Assembly (NCBI RefSeq): GCF_001039355.2 | Contig: NW_019775069.1 | Coordinates: 319,381-379,380, forward strand | Length of the DNA stretch: 60,000 bases | Reading direction: 5' to 3' | DNA from: Lingula anatina | Taxonomy: Eukaryota > Brachiopoda > Lingulata > Lingulida > Lingulidae | Part shown: positions 47,201-58,989 of the stretch, piece by piece | Numbering within the stretch: position 1 is the first letter of the stretch | Layout: each line of letters starts with the position of its first letter | Notes under the pieces: model-generated | Told to the model about the DNA's origin: nothing | The model's input: only the letters and a program-made list of their open reading frames with translations | Database searches by the model: none | Position numbers and translations under genes: made by a program

Positions 47201-50200
47201 GTGGTACTTGTGTGACCATGGAAACCAGAGAGCTATCACTGAATAGGTACAAACAACAACCAACCCACAGCCAGTGCCAAATATAATGCCAAATGATATG
47301 GCCACAGTCAGGGCTCCATTTGCAAATGTCGTCAGCAACAACCCCAGCACTATCAAGCTCAGTCCAATAGCTACAACTTGTCGATGGTCAAGGTGACCAA
47401 ACTCTGCCAATGCCAAGTATATCAAGCTGCTAAGGGATAGTTGGAAAACATAGTACACTGTCAATGGGGTACCTGTAAAACAAACAAACAAACAAACAAA
47501 GCAAGCAAGCAAACAAGCAAACTAACAAACAAACGAACATCGTTATTTAGCTCCCCTCCAAATGAATAGGGTCAGAAGAATATCAGTAAACATAAAACTG
47601 TGTTACATGTACTTAAGGTTGGACTGTACTCGAATAGGGCTAAAAATCAAGTTTTTATAGATAAAATCATCTAAGTCTTTAAAGAAATCACTAGGTCTTT
47701 AAAGAAAAATCCCCGAACCCCTTTTTGTAGTACTTTCTTCAAGTATCATAATACCATTAAAAGCATTTTTATAGGTATCCAGGTGCCTGAGAAAGTCAGA
47801 AAACCGAAAATGATGTTTTTGCCCCAAAAATCCCAATATAACGTCACACGATGAACTTGGAGCTGCACTCCTACCTTGAGGTTTTCTTCAACCGTTTGGT
47901 GTCTTTACATGCTCCTTGTTGTCTTTCAGTCGCTTTGCTTATAATTTAGTTGCCAGAACGCTAACCCTACAGATGTCTTTCTTTTAATATAAGCCCTTTT
48001 TACAGAAATGCAGTATGTGACTAGAGAAGTAAAATTACAAAGGGAGCTTACGCCCTCACCAAGCATACGATGAACGTCAAATAAGCTGATAAAGATTATG
48101 GTGAACAAAAGGTCACCATGAACAGAAAAATGAAAGACAGAGATGGCTTTAATCAGAAAAAAATGATACCAGCAATAAACTGCTTTTACGACTTATATCC
48201 TTTAAGGTTTGTTTTGACTGCCATTTTGATTTTTAATAATAGTACCATGCTTGGATGATGTCAGCTATCGTAGTGTGATCCTTCGACAGAAAATACATTC
48301 GCTTTAGATACAAATAAGGAATATCTGTCAACTTTTGGCTGTTTTTGCATTTCCCCCCACAAATTGGCGGTCATATTGCAAAAAGGCTCATTATTTCATA
48401 AGTAACAACCAAGCTGATTTTACTTCCCTAGCCCTAAAGAAGGCATTTCTGTAAAAAAGAAAAGATTACAGGAAAGAAAATTACAGGATACGACTACTGC
48501 GCCTATGGGAGTGGCAAACTGGTCGGCCTTTTTTGTAGGATTCTGGCACAGTAATACCCCAGTCTTTTTTAAGACCACGTGACTCTGTTGCACTGTGAGA
48601 CCCGTGATGGCAAATGGCTACATGCCTATATAGAGTGCTTTTTCTGCATGGACCCTTGTGTAGGTTTACCTTCATTTACCCTATCAGTTTCCTCTCTAGG
48701 TTCATTCATTTCCCTGATATTAAAGAGGTTGCTGCATCAAGTTGTCTTTAATTATCTGACTGTTGCAGGCCTCTGGTGTAGTATGGTGCTTTACTGCAGT
48801 AGAAATGTACCTTTTCTAGATTTTTATTTGCGGTTTTTTTCTCTTATACACCCAAAACCACCATGCCCCTTAACGTTTCATATTTCCTAGTCTGTTCTTA
48901 TTAGATTGAAATCAAAAACAGGCTGTCTGTGAGCATTATAAAATTTAGCTTTGTTACAGGAGAACATGAGAGACTCAATATAATCATCAGTGAACGTATA
49001 GGGGCATTTTAACGTTTGGTATTCAACTTAAGTCAACATTTCCCCGCAAGAAAACGCAGTAGATTCTCCAGCGCAGTAGACTACTGCAATCATACTGCAA
49101 ACCGCAGTTGACTACTGCAACCATACTGCAAACATGCTTCAAATCTGCTTCGATTTGGGAGCTATTTAGCATATTTGAAACATGCTTCTATCATGCTGCT
49201 AATCTACTGCATTAATGCTCTTCTCTGTACAAACCTATGTACTTTTTGGAGTAGAATTGCAGTAGGCTATGCTGCATTTCTACTGCAAATATGCTCCACA
49301 CCACTACTGCGTTAATGCTTTTTTGCTAATTCGATACTACTGCATTTTCCTGCTGGTCATCTTACACCCATAACATCACTAGTACTTTCGTGTGCTGGGG
49401 TAGCGTACATGTATGCCAGGGGGCATGTACCATGTATAAAAGATCTGTAACAGCTGTTATAACCTTTTTGTACATTTTCATCCTACATGATCAAGTTACA
49501 CGAATATATTGTGAACTCATTCTAAGCCTACACAACGTGGGGCGACCCGATTAGGTCTTTGTACATTCATATTGACCTGGTTTCTGCAGTGTGATGTGTC
49601 TACGAGATAATATTGAATAAAAGACTTGTACAGATATAAATGGTCTTACGGAGAAACTGATAGCAGACTTCATCTTTTGTCAAACAGAGTAAAACTACCA
49701 CCCTCTCCCACCCACACAAGCCGCGTCCCAATATAGGCTGTAGACTACACACGGGTAGACCCAATAACGCCTAGGACTTACATGTTGACCCAGTGTGACA
49801 GGAAAAGAAGTTCGCTAGGAACCAAAGTCCATTCCCATTACTTTGTACAGGTGATATCCGTCCCATAAATTTACTGCAATACTCCTATTAACCTGTTTTA
49901 AAAAGGGACCCCAGACCTCCATTCATAGAACTACCATTCCTGTCACACCGGTTTCTGTAGTATGAGATGACAGAAGATTTTACAAACCTTCGTCTACCGA
50001 CCCCGATAACAAAAACACTCAATGAACAAAACAACACAAAACCAAACACTTTCCAGTCATTGTACCTTACACTGTAAAAATTGTGAAATTGCCCTCTTTT
50101 ATCTTTTTAAGCTTTACTATGCTATTTATATTTCATCCCTCCGCCCTGCTTCCCCACCCTAAGTCACATTCAAAATCCGTTGGCTCAGTGTTCGGTAAAC

Positions 50201-50464
50201 TTGCTAGGAGGAGTCTTCCCTTCATGTTTATGAAACGTTCCTCTGCGCACAAACCTCGCTTTTGAAGACGTATGAAAGGCAACCTTTATCTGTACACGAA
50301 ACAGTCTTACCTAGTTCTGCAAGAGATGACTCCGGGAAATTTTTGTCTTGCTGAAGGCACAAGATCGTTGTCCCCCAAGATGTCTCGACGCCCGCCGTGA
50401 GTAATAATATCACAACAGATATTCCAAGCACTACCCAACCCCTGTACAGAGGAGAAGACATCAT
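43303..50464 (-). CDS. MFS transporter, paralogue 3 (complete, seven exons)
   Basis: Exons: 1 50464-50311, 2 47472-47161, 3 46787-46610, 4 45727-45610, 5 45186-44961, 6 44653-44510, 7 43463-43303. Lengths are 154, 312, 178, 118, 226, 144 and 161 nt with matching phases, giving 431 codons including the stop. It starts MMSSPLYRGWVVLG; the second ATG would also work. It shares with paralogue 2 the residues WFPWSHKYHVFTTSSLSNMM and the end MKNSILYE, and closely similar introns, so the two arose from a ~8.5-kb tandem duplication. The 5' untranslated block before the ATG (CAGTCTGAGACCGTGACAC) is also found upstream of exon 1 at 59810 and, one base different, at 57032, and suggests shared leader or promoter function. 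The frame is intact. Confidence 0.9.
43509..44015. mobile_element. 507-bp nested MITE with AGCCTAGGT ends and TAA target duplication
   Basis: Outer ends AGCCTAGGTACCAACTACG and the inverse TTGGGACCTAGGCT, flanked by TAA (43506-43508 and 44016-44018). Inside, another left end (AGCCTAGGTCCCAACTACG near 43687) and another right end (ACGTAGTTGGGACCTAGGCT, ending 43949) show a second copy inserted in, or recombined with, the first. Further inverted words include CACGTCCATCGTGCGACTTT. The same intron in paralogue 2 (near 34940) has the empty site. The TAA duplication suggests a Harbinger-type mobiliser. Confidence 0.75.
44049..44229. mobile_element. Fold-back MITE in intron 6 of paralogue 3
   Basis: Counterpart of 35013-35186, better preserved (GATCAAATATGGCGACCCAC and its inverse). 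It is followed by a (CT)n tract at 44229-44260. Confidence 0.6.
45930..46310. repeat. Possible 3' fragment of a retroelement in intron 3 of paralogue 3
   Basis: Absent from the matching intron of paralogue 2, where sequence either side is collinear. It contains a GATGTCCAGCAGGACATC palindrome and a TAATGATGGATCAAAACGTC-type block. A similar GATGAAGGGCCGAAA word occurs at 55220 in paralogue 4. Such motifs occur near 3' ends of some invertebrate retroelements, but no reverse transcriptase is present. Confidence 0.3.
46551..46597. repeat. (TG)n(CG)n tract near the exon 3 donor, paralogue 3
   Basis: Alternating purine-pyrimidine run, CG-rich in its second half, directly downstream (minus strand) of the exon 3 donor at 46610. 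Confidence 0.8.
49043..49356. mobile_element. Copy 2 of the CCCGC-ended MITE
   Basis: Aligns with 13639-13922 along its full length. The ends are eroded (CCCGCAAGAAAACGCAGTAG and, inverted, CCAGCAGGAAAATGCAGTAG), and there is a ~30-bp internal tandem duplication of the CTACTGCAA...ACTGCAAA block. Located in intron 1 of paralogue 3. Confidence 0.7.
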
Positions 50465-50804
50465 TGTTGTCTTGTGTCACGGTCTCAGACTGTCGCCGTA
50501 ATTAAAATCGGGTCCTAGGTATTTATAGTACCTCGTTGCGTAAATCATCCCTTATGGCTCGTTGTAAATGTTTTTTAGACCGTCAGCAAACAATATATTA
50601 ATTGATCAACACAAAATTTATTCGATACATACGAAGTTCAATTTTGAAGAAAAGAAGACAAAATTGTTCTGACAGTTCCTGTGCGGTCGTACATGTATGT
50701 CGGCCGTCTTCATTGTCTTCAATAACACCATACATTATTTGAGTTTATGCCACTATCAAAGCCCTTAAAGCAAAAGAAGCAGAAGACATACATTTTGAAA
50801 ATAC

Positions 50805-51044
50805 CTTCTCCTGCCTCAGAGTAGTTTCTGTAATAGGTCATGGAGAAATGTCCGAGTGACGTGACGATCTGGCTGTAAGGAACGCCTAGCCAGCTTTGGG
50901 TCAACGGAGGTGCGTCTTTAATAGTGTGCAATACAACCGCGTTTAACTCTGTATAAGTGCACTGAGGTGACACCAAATATGTGCTTTGTGCAAAAATATC
51001 TTCTCCTTGGTCATGCAGATCGTTTTTCCACTTGATTTTCACAG
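50805..51044 (-). CDS. Candidate orphan exon with tyrosine signalling-like motifs
   Basis: A 240-nt minus-strand block lies between an acceptor (ACTCTGTCAG) and a donor (GAAG|GTATTT), phase 1 at both ends, fully open for 79 codons. It reads KIKWKNDLHDQGEDIF, then TYTELNAVV, GVPYSQIVTS and MTYYRNYSEAGE. YTEL and YSQI have the Yxx(L/I) form seen in tyrosine-based receptor tails. Some 200 bp upstream another readable piece contains RPAVIYADLRPDAINEA. Decayed versions precede exon 1 of paralogues 2 (41.7-42.1 kb) and 4 (57.9-58.0 kb). It may be a tail exon of a separate membrane-receptor gene carried in the duplicated unit, or chance. No partner exons were identified. Confidence 0.35.
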
Positions 51045-51144
51045 CTGACAGAGTATTATTGTCATTGCAATGGGGGTGAATGACGAGGTCTCTTCACCTG
51101 CTTGGGTAAACTTAGACATGACTTTTACAGTGGGTGGCTATATT

Positions 51145-51242
51145 CCCAGCAGACAAACGAAATTGATTCACCGTTGAATCAACGTTAATTTTGGTGTATC
51201 AACGTTGAATCAACGTAGAATCAATGTCGTTTGCCTGCAGGG
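51145..51242. mobile_element. 98-bp MITE with ATT target duplication
   Basis: Ends CCCAGCAGACAAACGAAATT and, inverted, CCCTGCAGGCAAACGACATT, flanked by ATT on both sides. Paralogue 2 has the empty site (CATATTAATG near 42020). The interior is built from GTTGAATCAACG palindromic words. Confidence 0.75.
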
Positions 51243-51699
51243 ATTGCTGTGCTGAGGCAGCCTCGTTTATTGCATCAGGCCGTAAATCTGCGTAAATAAC
51301 TGCAGGTCTGCATGCTGATGCTGGTTCAAGTTTTGATATATCTGTACGATAAATGTTTTTTCTCGCTTGGAAGGTGGTGGAAAGTATTTGTACCCTTGAT
51401 CCTTGTTTTGCTCACTTCATACCTGACAGCATTGAAACAACGGTGCTGCCACCTATCAAACCATCAACCACCACAGTACTTTCTCGAATGGGAAATGGGG
51501 AGGAAGGGGTGGGGGGGGGGGGGGGTCAGGGGGCCATAAAAAATTTCTCCTTTCGCCGGGAGATGGTCATCTCTGAATCAAATTTTGATCTTATTTCTAT
51601 GCCATTTCACAATCTCAGCCAATGTAAGGGTTCGTTGGCCTAACAACCCGGTGTGATAGGAATGCATGGTTCATGTATTCCGCTAAAAACCATGGTATG

Positions 51700-51990
51700 T
51701 TCCCCAATTACTTTGTACAGTTGACATTCCTCTCATATATTTACCCCAGTACTCCGACTAACCCTGACATATATTAATTTAATTGGACCCCGGACTTCCA
51801 TTCCCAGGACTGCCATTCCTCTTACGCCGGTGTGAACGGAATGCAGGTCCGCCTGGAACCGAGGTCCTACGGTCCACCGTTTCTTAGAATTAGTAGTCCT
51901 AATGGGACCTGTATTCCTGTCATAAATATGGATAGGACTTATATTCTATTCTTCTATTCTATTCCGTTTACTAGGACTACCATTCCGTTC
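51700..51990. repeat. Dispersed repeat around ATTACTTTGTACAG
   Basis: Contains CCAATTACTTTGTACAG, CCATTCC and CACCGG words also seen at ~6140-6235, ~49815-49965, ~52670-52760 and ~59155-59200, in either orientation. The family is not recognised. Confidence 0.5.
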
Positions 51991-52370
51991 ACACCGGCAA
52001 ATGTAAAAGGGCGACTGTGGAGCCGAGGTCTGTGTTTAAAATATTTATATTTTCTTAGGTTCAACTGGCATATTTCTGAGAACTTTTTAAGCATTGTAGT
52101 TGCAGACACGAAGACCATAATACATGATCGCTTCTGAAGAATTTAATATCGGTTTGTAAAAAAAAAAAAAAAAAAAAAAACTGAACGTTTGTGCATTATA
52201 ATAACTACCCAACAAACAATGTCTAACTGGCAAAGAAGTGGAGTATAATATACATGGAATAATTCTTAGACAGAATTTATGCAGACAACAAAAAAGTGCA
52301 CTCTTTAAGAATATTGCCTTTTACGCTCCCATGAAACCGGTGTAAAGAAACTGTGGGTCCATGTAAGGGT

Positions 52371-52585
52371 CCCTTTACACTGGACGGCGTCCTTTCTGCG
52401 TCCAGCAGCACGGCCCCATTTGAGAGTTAAAAAATTAAAATATTTTACGTGCCGACAACTGGCCGATCATTGAGCATTCTTCTGATACAAAATCAGTGCT
52501 CGTGCTTCTTTATTAAGACCACAGCGATGCCAAATTTCATGGTCGCAGAGAGGACGCAGAAAGGACGCCGTCCAGTGTAAAGGGG
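52371..52585. mobile_element. 215-bp MITE with ~32-bp terminal inverted repeats
   Basis: Ends begin CCCTTTACACTGGACGGCGT and continue through TCCTTTCTGCGTCC, inverted nearly perfectly at the other end. GGT on both sides may be a 3-bp target duplication. No ORF. Confidence 0.8.
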
Positions 52586-53125
52586 GTATAACAGAAAACC
52601 CGCCCTCCATTTAGTCACACGCACAATGGTTATAGGGTTAGCCTGACCTAGGTTGGTCATTTTCTAGGGCGAGGCTCACCTGTACAAAGTAATGGGAAGC
52701 GGACTTTCTGTCATGGGCGACTCTCTGTCACGTGACACCGGGTTTGAAACCGCTTGGATAACGGATTATGTCCCCCACTCACAAATACAAATGTATGTAA
52801 CAAAATGAGGGTGTGCAATATTGTTTTTAATCAACGATCTATGAACTTGTTTCTCCTAGTCATGACGTGTTTTCAACGAGATTGACAAGGATTACCTAAT
52901 GCATGCGCTTGGCTTTTCTAATTATTGAAAATTTCTAATTATTCTATTATTATTTCTAATTATTGAATATTTTCAAATATTTAATATTAAAATATTTTCT
53001 CCAATTACCATATAATTTTTCGTAATATCAAAATAACGATCATGTTTACTTAATAACATCATCTTTGGCTTTAGTTAAATTTTGACTGCTAGCTTAAGAG
53101 GCCCATGAATTTGATTTTGTAGTAT
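52586..53125. other. Intergenic 3' of paralogue 4
   Basis: Begins with a segment homologous to 59090-59215 (CCGCCCTCCATTTAGTCACA / CGCCCTCCATTTAGTTATAA). The rest is AT-rich with no gene and should include the 3' untranslated region of the transporter ending at 53126. Confidence 0.35.
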
Positions 53126-55732
53126 TTACTCAAAAGCAATAAAGTTCGGCTCAAGTTTCACACTTCTCATGTCCCTCCACTTGTTGATAAATATAATAGC
53201 ACCCGTTGTTAGAACAAACACACCGAAGCATGAGGCAATAGACAGAAACACTGCGTAGAAACTTCCTGTGACGTCACGGATATATCCTGGAGTATACGTA
53301 GTAAGAGATTGATTAGATAAAGGTACATTCGCGGGCTATATATAGCGACAAAATATTCTTTAATCTGTTAATTTGCTAAATCGCTCTCTCTCAAGATTTT
53401 TTTGTGGACATTTAGGTTGAAGAAAAGAACCGTATTGACTTCCTCTTCGATATTTCTGACTGAATTCTTCAGGTGTGCGCTTTTGAAATATTATTATTGA
53501 TTTTGTATAAATCGACACCTCTCTCAACTTGAAATCTCCTTAATTTCTGTATAAATTGATTTGCGTATCGTAAACACAATGTCCCAGAAAAAGGAAGGAG
53601 TTGAAAGCAAGATGATTAAGATACTTGTATATAAAATTTTCTGAAGGTATACTTATACATGTACCTGCCAAATACGCTCCGGCAGTACCTCCAATGCCTC
53701 GACTGAAACGACTTGTCAGGAACAACGTGTCAACATTCTCGCCGTCCATGACCTCGTTGCTGATAGCATAGTAGCCAGAATTATATGGACCAAAAACTAG
53801 ACCTGTGACTGAAATAGTGTGTTGAAATTTGTTTAGATTACAAAAAATATCCCTCACCCTTTTCGGTTTATTCATTCAAGGTAAAAACAATATATGTAAT
53901 TGTTTTGATGTTAAGATTTTTAGCATTTTTTCTGTCCTTAATTTGGAAATCTTTCAATGAATTTCATAAACAATATTTTCCCATTTCCGTTTGGTTATTT
54001 TTTGTTGTTTTGATTTTTTTTGTTATTATGATAAATATATTTTAAAGATATAAAAACAAACGCAATGTAAAAAGACGATACAGCAAACTCAACATGACTA
54101 ACAAGATTACCATTATATGGGTTAGGTAAAAAAAACCTACCGGCACTATAAACGAACGCACCAGCCAAAGATGTCGAATATGCAGTGATAATATTATTAA
54201 TAGCAAGCAAAGAAGCTGCAACCAAATTCACCACAAGCAGGTTCCCTTTTAAATAGTCTCCGACCCAGGAGAAAAACATCTGTCCAATCATGCCCATGAT
54301 TCCTAGAACTGTCATCACGTATGCTGCTTCATATTCTTGGTATCCGAGTTCAGTCACGTGTTTTGGCAAAAAAGAGAGAATAATAAATAAATATATATTA
54401 AGTTTGGTTATTTAATTTAGTTATCTATTTAAAAAATCCATCCACATTTTGATTCTTTTACACATTTTATTGAATTTTAATTACACTTTTATTTTTGCTG
54501 AACTATATATAGACTGATAATTTAATTATGTCCGATATCATACCTTTTGTTTTACCTTCCACTTGTCCGAGTCTCGAAGAAAATCAGTACATTACTATCT
54601 TAATAGTATCACAAATACAACATAACTTCTTGTTTGCCTTGATTATTCCACAAGCTGTGGTCGAAAATTATCAAAATATTAACACATGACAATTAAACCA
54701 TGCAAATTTTAAGAATTATTATTTTGGTTCTTTTAACACAAGCGGTGCACATTTTCGCAACTTGCATACTTACTAGTATAACAAAAGGTATATAGGAAGC
54801 GAATCCCTTACAACATATTGCCAGGCCCCATATTCCATGAATGGCAATTTTAAAGCTTCTGGACCAGGGCGGTTTTTGTAGGAATTTTAACCTAAAAGAG
54901 GAATGACCTTTGTGTGTCCCAAATGGCGCTTGGTATTATCTTACTGACTTCATATTATTCTATCTATCCTCCGTTGTGATCTGGCGTAAAATCGACGGAG
55001 CAAACGCTACATAAATGACTATATCCTTATAATAATTCCCTGCTTTACATTATAGCCCCTTTGTTATCATAATTGTTCAAATGAAAGTTTGGTCGAAACG
55101 TGAGGTCGCAATTCCTAACGTTTGGTATGTAAAGGTAAGAATAATAAGTTTATAGTTGTCTCTTATGGGGCAGTTATTGCTATGTCGCCACATCGACTGG
55201 CCACTCACGTGATCTAGGTTTTCTGATGAAGGGCCGAAAAGACAGACCAAATAAGGAAAAAGGCGTTATGCGTACAGGTAGTCACTTGACATCATTTACA
55301 TTTTACTATGTGAAACACGCTACGTTCACTTAAATAGGTGACGATTTACATTTTGCTATATATCATAACCACTGGGGTTTAAATGTAAAAATGTATACTT
55401 TTCATCTGATGGACAGCCCCGTTGTTCATTCGCCTCTGGTGGGTTTCCGTACAGGAGGAGCAGAAGCATTCCAGAAGAGGAGAGAATAGCTGCAAATATT
55501 CTGAATGCCCAACGCCAACCCAGTGACGGAGTTGAGCACATCTTGGCACCAACGTTGTTGAAAATTGCCGAGCCTAAGATTAAAATGATAATGCTGTTAC
55601 TTTTACTCGCCATGACAGACCCAGGGTCCGGTTTGCTTTATTGTTTAACTTTTAAATGTAATTTTAAGGTATTTTTGTTAGGCCCATTTAGATTTTATTT
55701 ATCCAGTTATGTAATATTTTTTCTTTTTTACG

Positions 55733-55771
<39 letters not shown>

Positions 55772-57032
55772 GATATTCAGAGGGTAAGGGCTCTTACCAA
55801 TTGGCTCCAAGGCGCTCAACGCACTTGAGGTTAACACATGAAACTTGTGTGACCATGGAAACCAGAGCGCTGTCACTAAATACGCACAAATACTTATCAA
55901 CCCATTTCCTGTTCCGGATATAACTCCAAAAGCAATGGCCACAGACTGGGCTCCATTTGCAAATGACGTCAGCAACAACCCCAGGTCCGACAAGATGAGT
56001 CCAAGTGCCATTACTTGCCCAAGGTCAAGGTGACCATACTTCGATAATGCAATGTAGATAAAGTTAGTTACACACAGTTTGCCAGCGATGTAAACTGATA
56101 AAGGGGTACCTGGAAAATAAACAAACAAACATGTATTAAACATCTTTTGAACTACGCGGAACAGAAAATAAGTGTAATTCAGTATATATTTTTCACATGA
56201 AGATGTACATCTCCAGGGGCTTTTTTCCATGCACTGGGAAAGATGGCATAAAATCAAGTTGTTCACATTTATTACTTCTACAAATTTCGTGATAATACAG
56301 AACACTGGCTACTGAGAATGACACGAAAACATTCAGAGAAATATTTCAAGAACTGAACGGAACGCATGCCTATAGAGGTATGACCTGTCCAAATATTAAA
56401 TTACATGTCTTTTCTCAAATTCTCTAGGGGTTTCATGACCAATTGTGAATTCACATTACTGCATCACCGATATTCGGGTGCACCGTGCACTACCCCCTTA
56501 ACTTTACCCTCTCCCTCCCCCCCCCCACTCCGCCTAAAAATACTCAAGAATGTAACCAGCAAGACATAAATTATTCCCATCCTTAAGCCTTATGTATTCT
56601 TTTAATATTGGTCTCATCTCCCGTCTTACAAATGCGTCCTCTCGCGCCCATCCATCCCCTCGCTACCCTTAGCCTAACCCTGGATGTTCTAGTGCAGTGT
56701 TCGGCAAACAATGTTGTTATCAATACAATCGACCTCGGGAAAGTGTATTTCATTCATGCTTGTAAAAAGATCGGATAAATAACAGTGAGTTGAAAAAGTC
56801 ATATTCAGACGTGCATGCCTCACTAAATAGGCCTATAGTGTAGTATATCGCAGGCAATCTATTCAAGGAAATTCTTACCTAGCTCTGCAAGAGACGATGC
56901 CGGAAAATCTTCATCCTGCTGAAAGCACAGGATCGTTGTCCCCCAAGAGTCCCCGATCCCCGCCCAGACCACGAATAACAGAACAGATATTCCAAGTACG
57001 ATCCAACCCCTGTACAGAGGAGAAGACATCAT
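53126..57032 (-). CDS. MFS transporter, paralogue 4 (seven exons, exon 5 acceptor lost)
   Basis: Exons: 1 57032-56879, 2 56109-55798, 3 55573-55399, 4 54891-54774, 5 54366-54141 (nominal), 6 53808-53665, 7 53286-53126. Exon 3 is one codon shorter than in the others. The start reads MMSSPLYRGWIVLGISVLLF. Exon 7 ends VKLEPNFIAFE, unlike the LMKNSI ending of the others. All exon frames are open. The base pair before exon 5 on the coding strand is TG (TTTTTTG then CCAAAACACG) instead of AG, and no AG occurs for about 60 bases upstream. Either the gene mis-splices (a cryptic AG inside exon 5 would shift or shorten the helix 8 region) or the assembly has an error here. Its exon 1 is closest to the divergent gene at 59810. 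Confidence 0.8.
55736..55769. repeat. (ATT)n microsatellite in intron 2 of paralogue 4
   Basis: Eleven or so ATT units close to the exon 2 donor. Confidence 0.9.
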
Positions 57033-58650
57033 TGTTATCTTGTGTCATGGTCTCAGACTGTCGTCGTAATCAAGTGAGAAAATCGGATGGTAGATATTTC
57101 TAGTACTTCTTTGTTCTGTCGTTGTGATCAGACCGTTGTGAAAAAATAAAATTGTAGTATGGATTTATCCTTAGCATATGTTGTCGAGTCGACCTTTTGT
57201 GATCGCAACAGTACGATAAGGCTTTTATTAATCAACGTAAAATGAAATCGATAAAATCAATGTTGAATGATATAATTAAAACAGACATTTTATCATGACA
57301 GTCCCTGACCGGTTTTATCTCGACCGGCTACGTTTGCGTACAAAGTACCAAGCCTCTATTGAGTTTACACATCATCAAATTCCTTAAAGTAAATAGAGAA
57401 AAAATAAAATAAACTTTTTCCTCTAAGTACCTTTTTATCTAACAGGCTTAGAGAAAAGTCCCAGTGCGACGACTGGGCCACGAGGCGATCAAGCCACGCC
57501 ACGCAGTCACCTGAGATAGGGTGAGATGTCTCTAAGACTGGGTTTCCATACCTAGATCGATCTAACAGGATCGATCCATCTCCAAAAGGTTTCTCGCTAA
57601 ATTGCTGTCAGCTTAAGCAGCTTAGATGTCTGCCACGCCTTCTGCAGCTGCTAAATTATAATTAATTACCCATTAGCTGCTTCAGTAGACGCGACAGACA
57701 TCTAAGCTGCTTAAGTTGATTGCAAATTAGAAAGAATCCCCTTGGACATAGATCGATCCACAGTCAGTATGATTGGGTCTGGGAATGGTCCCTTGAATTA
57801 GAGTGGAACACAGGTGCCTTTCTCTCTGTCAATGGGTTCTGATGTCCCTGAGCTGATCACAAAACTTTTATTTTGCAAGTCATTGTGCCCGCCGGGTAAG
57901 GGTCAACTCAGATGCGTCTTAAAAAATATTGTGAAATATAAGAAGGCGTCCTTTTGTCTGTATATTAATTGCACTGAGGTGAATTCAGATATGCGTCTCG
58001 CCTCATGAGGTCGGTGAACAGAAGGAAGGTCAGGATTTGAGTGCATTTTTATAGCCATATAGGTATACATAGTAGCTCTCTTTTTTGTCGTATCCACTTC
58101 TTAAGTGTTGAATCGCTTGACATGGGTTGGCGTTTCGCATCTCCTGAGTACTGTTTTCTTGCATGCATTACAAAGCGCACTGGAAACTTGTTGTAACCAC
58201 TAAGTGACAGATAAAAAACTTTTAGATTTAATATTCTAATATTCTAATTTGTGTGTGTGAGAGGGGATAAAAGATCTTCAAGGTACTCGAGAACAATTTA
58301 TAATTTAATGTATCAGCACATATTGCACTTATTGAACTTGCCGTACTATTCCAATATTCTAATGCCTGTAGGGGAGGTGGAGGTGGGAGGTGGGAGGGAG
58401 GGGATAAAAGATTATAAAGGTACTCGAGAACATTTTATAATTTAATGTACCTGTATGTTGCACCTATTGAACTTGTCGTGTACTTTTAAGGCGTGTTGGA
58501 GGTGGTTTAGTGGTAAAAAGGGGGTTACTTGTGTAACGCCGCTGAGGCTGTAAAGGGTTTATTTACACACGCACATCACAGTGCAACCACATATCCGTAG
58601 GATGAAAAGACAATGTATTATAGTGAAGTATAACTGAATGATAACCGTGT
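57033..58650. other. Upstream region of paralogue 4 with a large insertion
   Basis: 57033-57100 holds the conserved leader block (GTCTCAGACTGTCG on the plus strand). 57150-57420 and 58650-58990 match the continuous unit-boundary repeat at 42.4-43.0 kb, so ~1.2 kb between them is extra in this copy. 57900-58000 has decayed similarity to the orphan exon at 50805-51044. Two related direct copies of a GATAAAAGAT...AAGGTACTCGAGAAC block are at ~58265-58330 and ~58400-58455. Confidence 0.4.
57608..57719. repeat. Inverted repeat (25-bp arms)
   Basis: Arms TCAGCTTAAGCAGCTTAGAT (57608 on) and the inverse ATCTAAGCTGCTTAAGTTGA (to 57719), separated by ~60 bp. It could be the core of a small MITE, but outer ends were not defined. 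Confidence 0.6.
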
Positions 58651-58989
58651 TTAACAGAATGTAACGTAGCGGTGGCTTTCATGGAATAATTAATACAATA
58701 ATTAATATTGGTATACAATAAACCACTCAACAGTTGATCACTTAACACTGTCATTAAGCATATACACCGTAAAAAAAACAATAAACTTACATAAAAATAT
58801 AATAACGGCGTTGCACATAAAAAACTCGCTTATAACGATGCAAATACTCACACAATATTAACTTAACCCCAGTGCTCCGGCTAGCGCTGAAAAAGACTGA
58901 CGCCTCAGTATGCTAAAATGGTAAGGCAATATACACGACAAGTACACATACATGAAGTAACTTAGAATTAATAATTTCTTAAATACACA

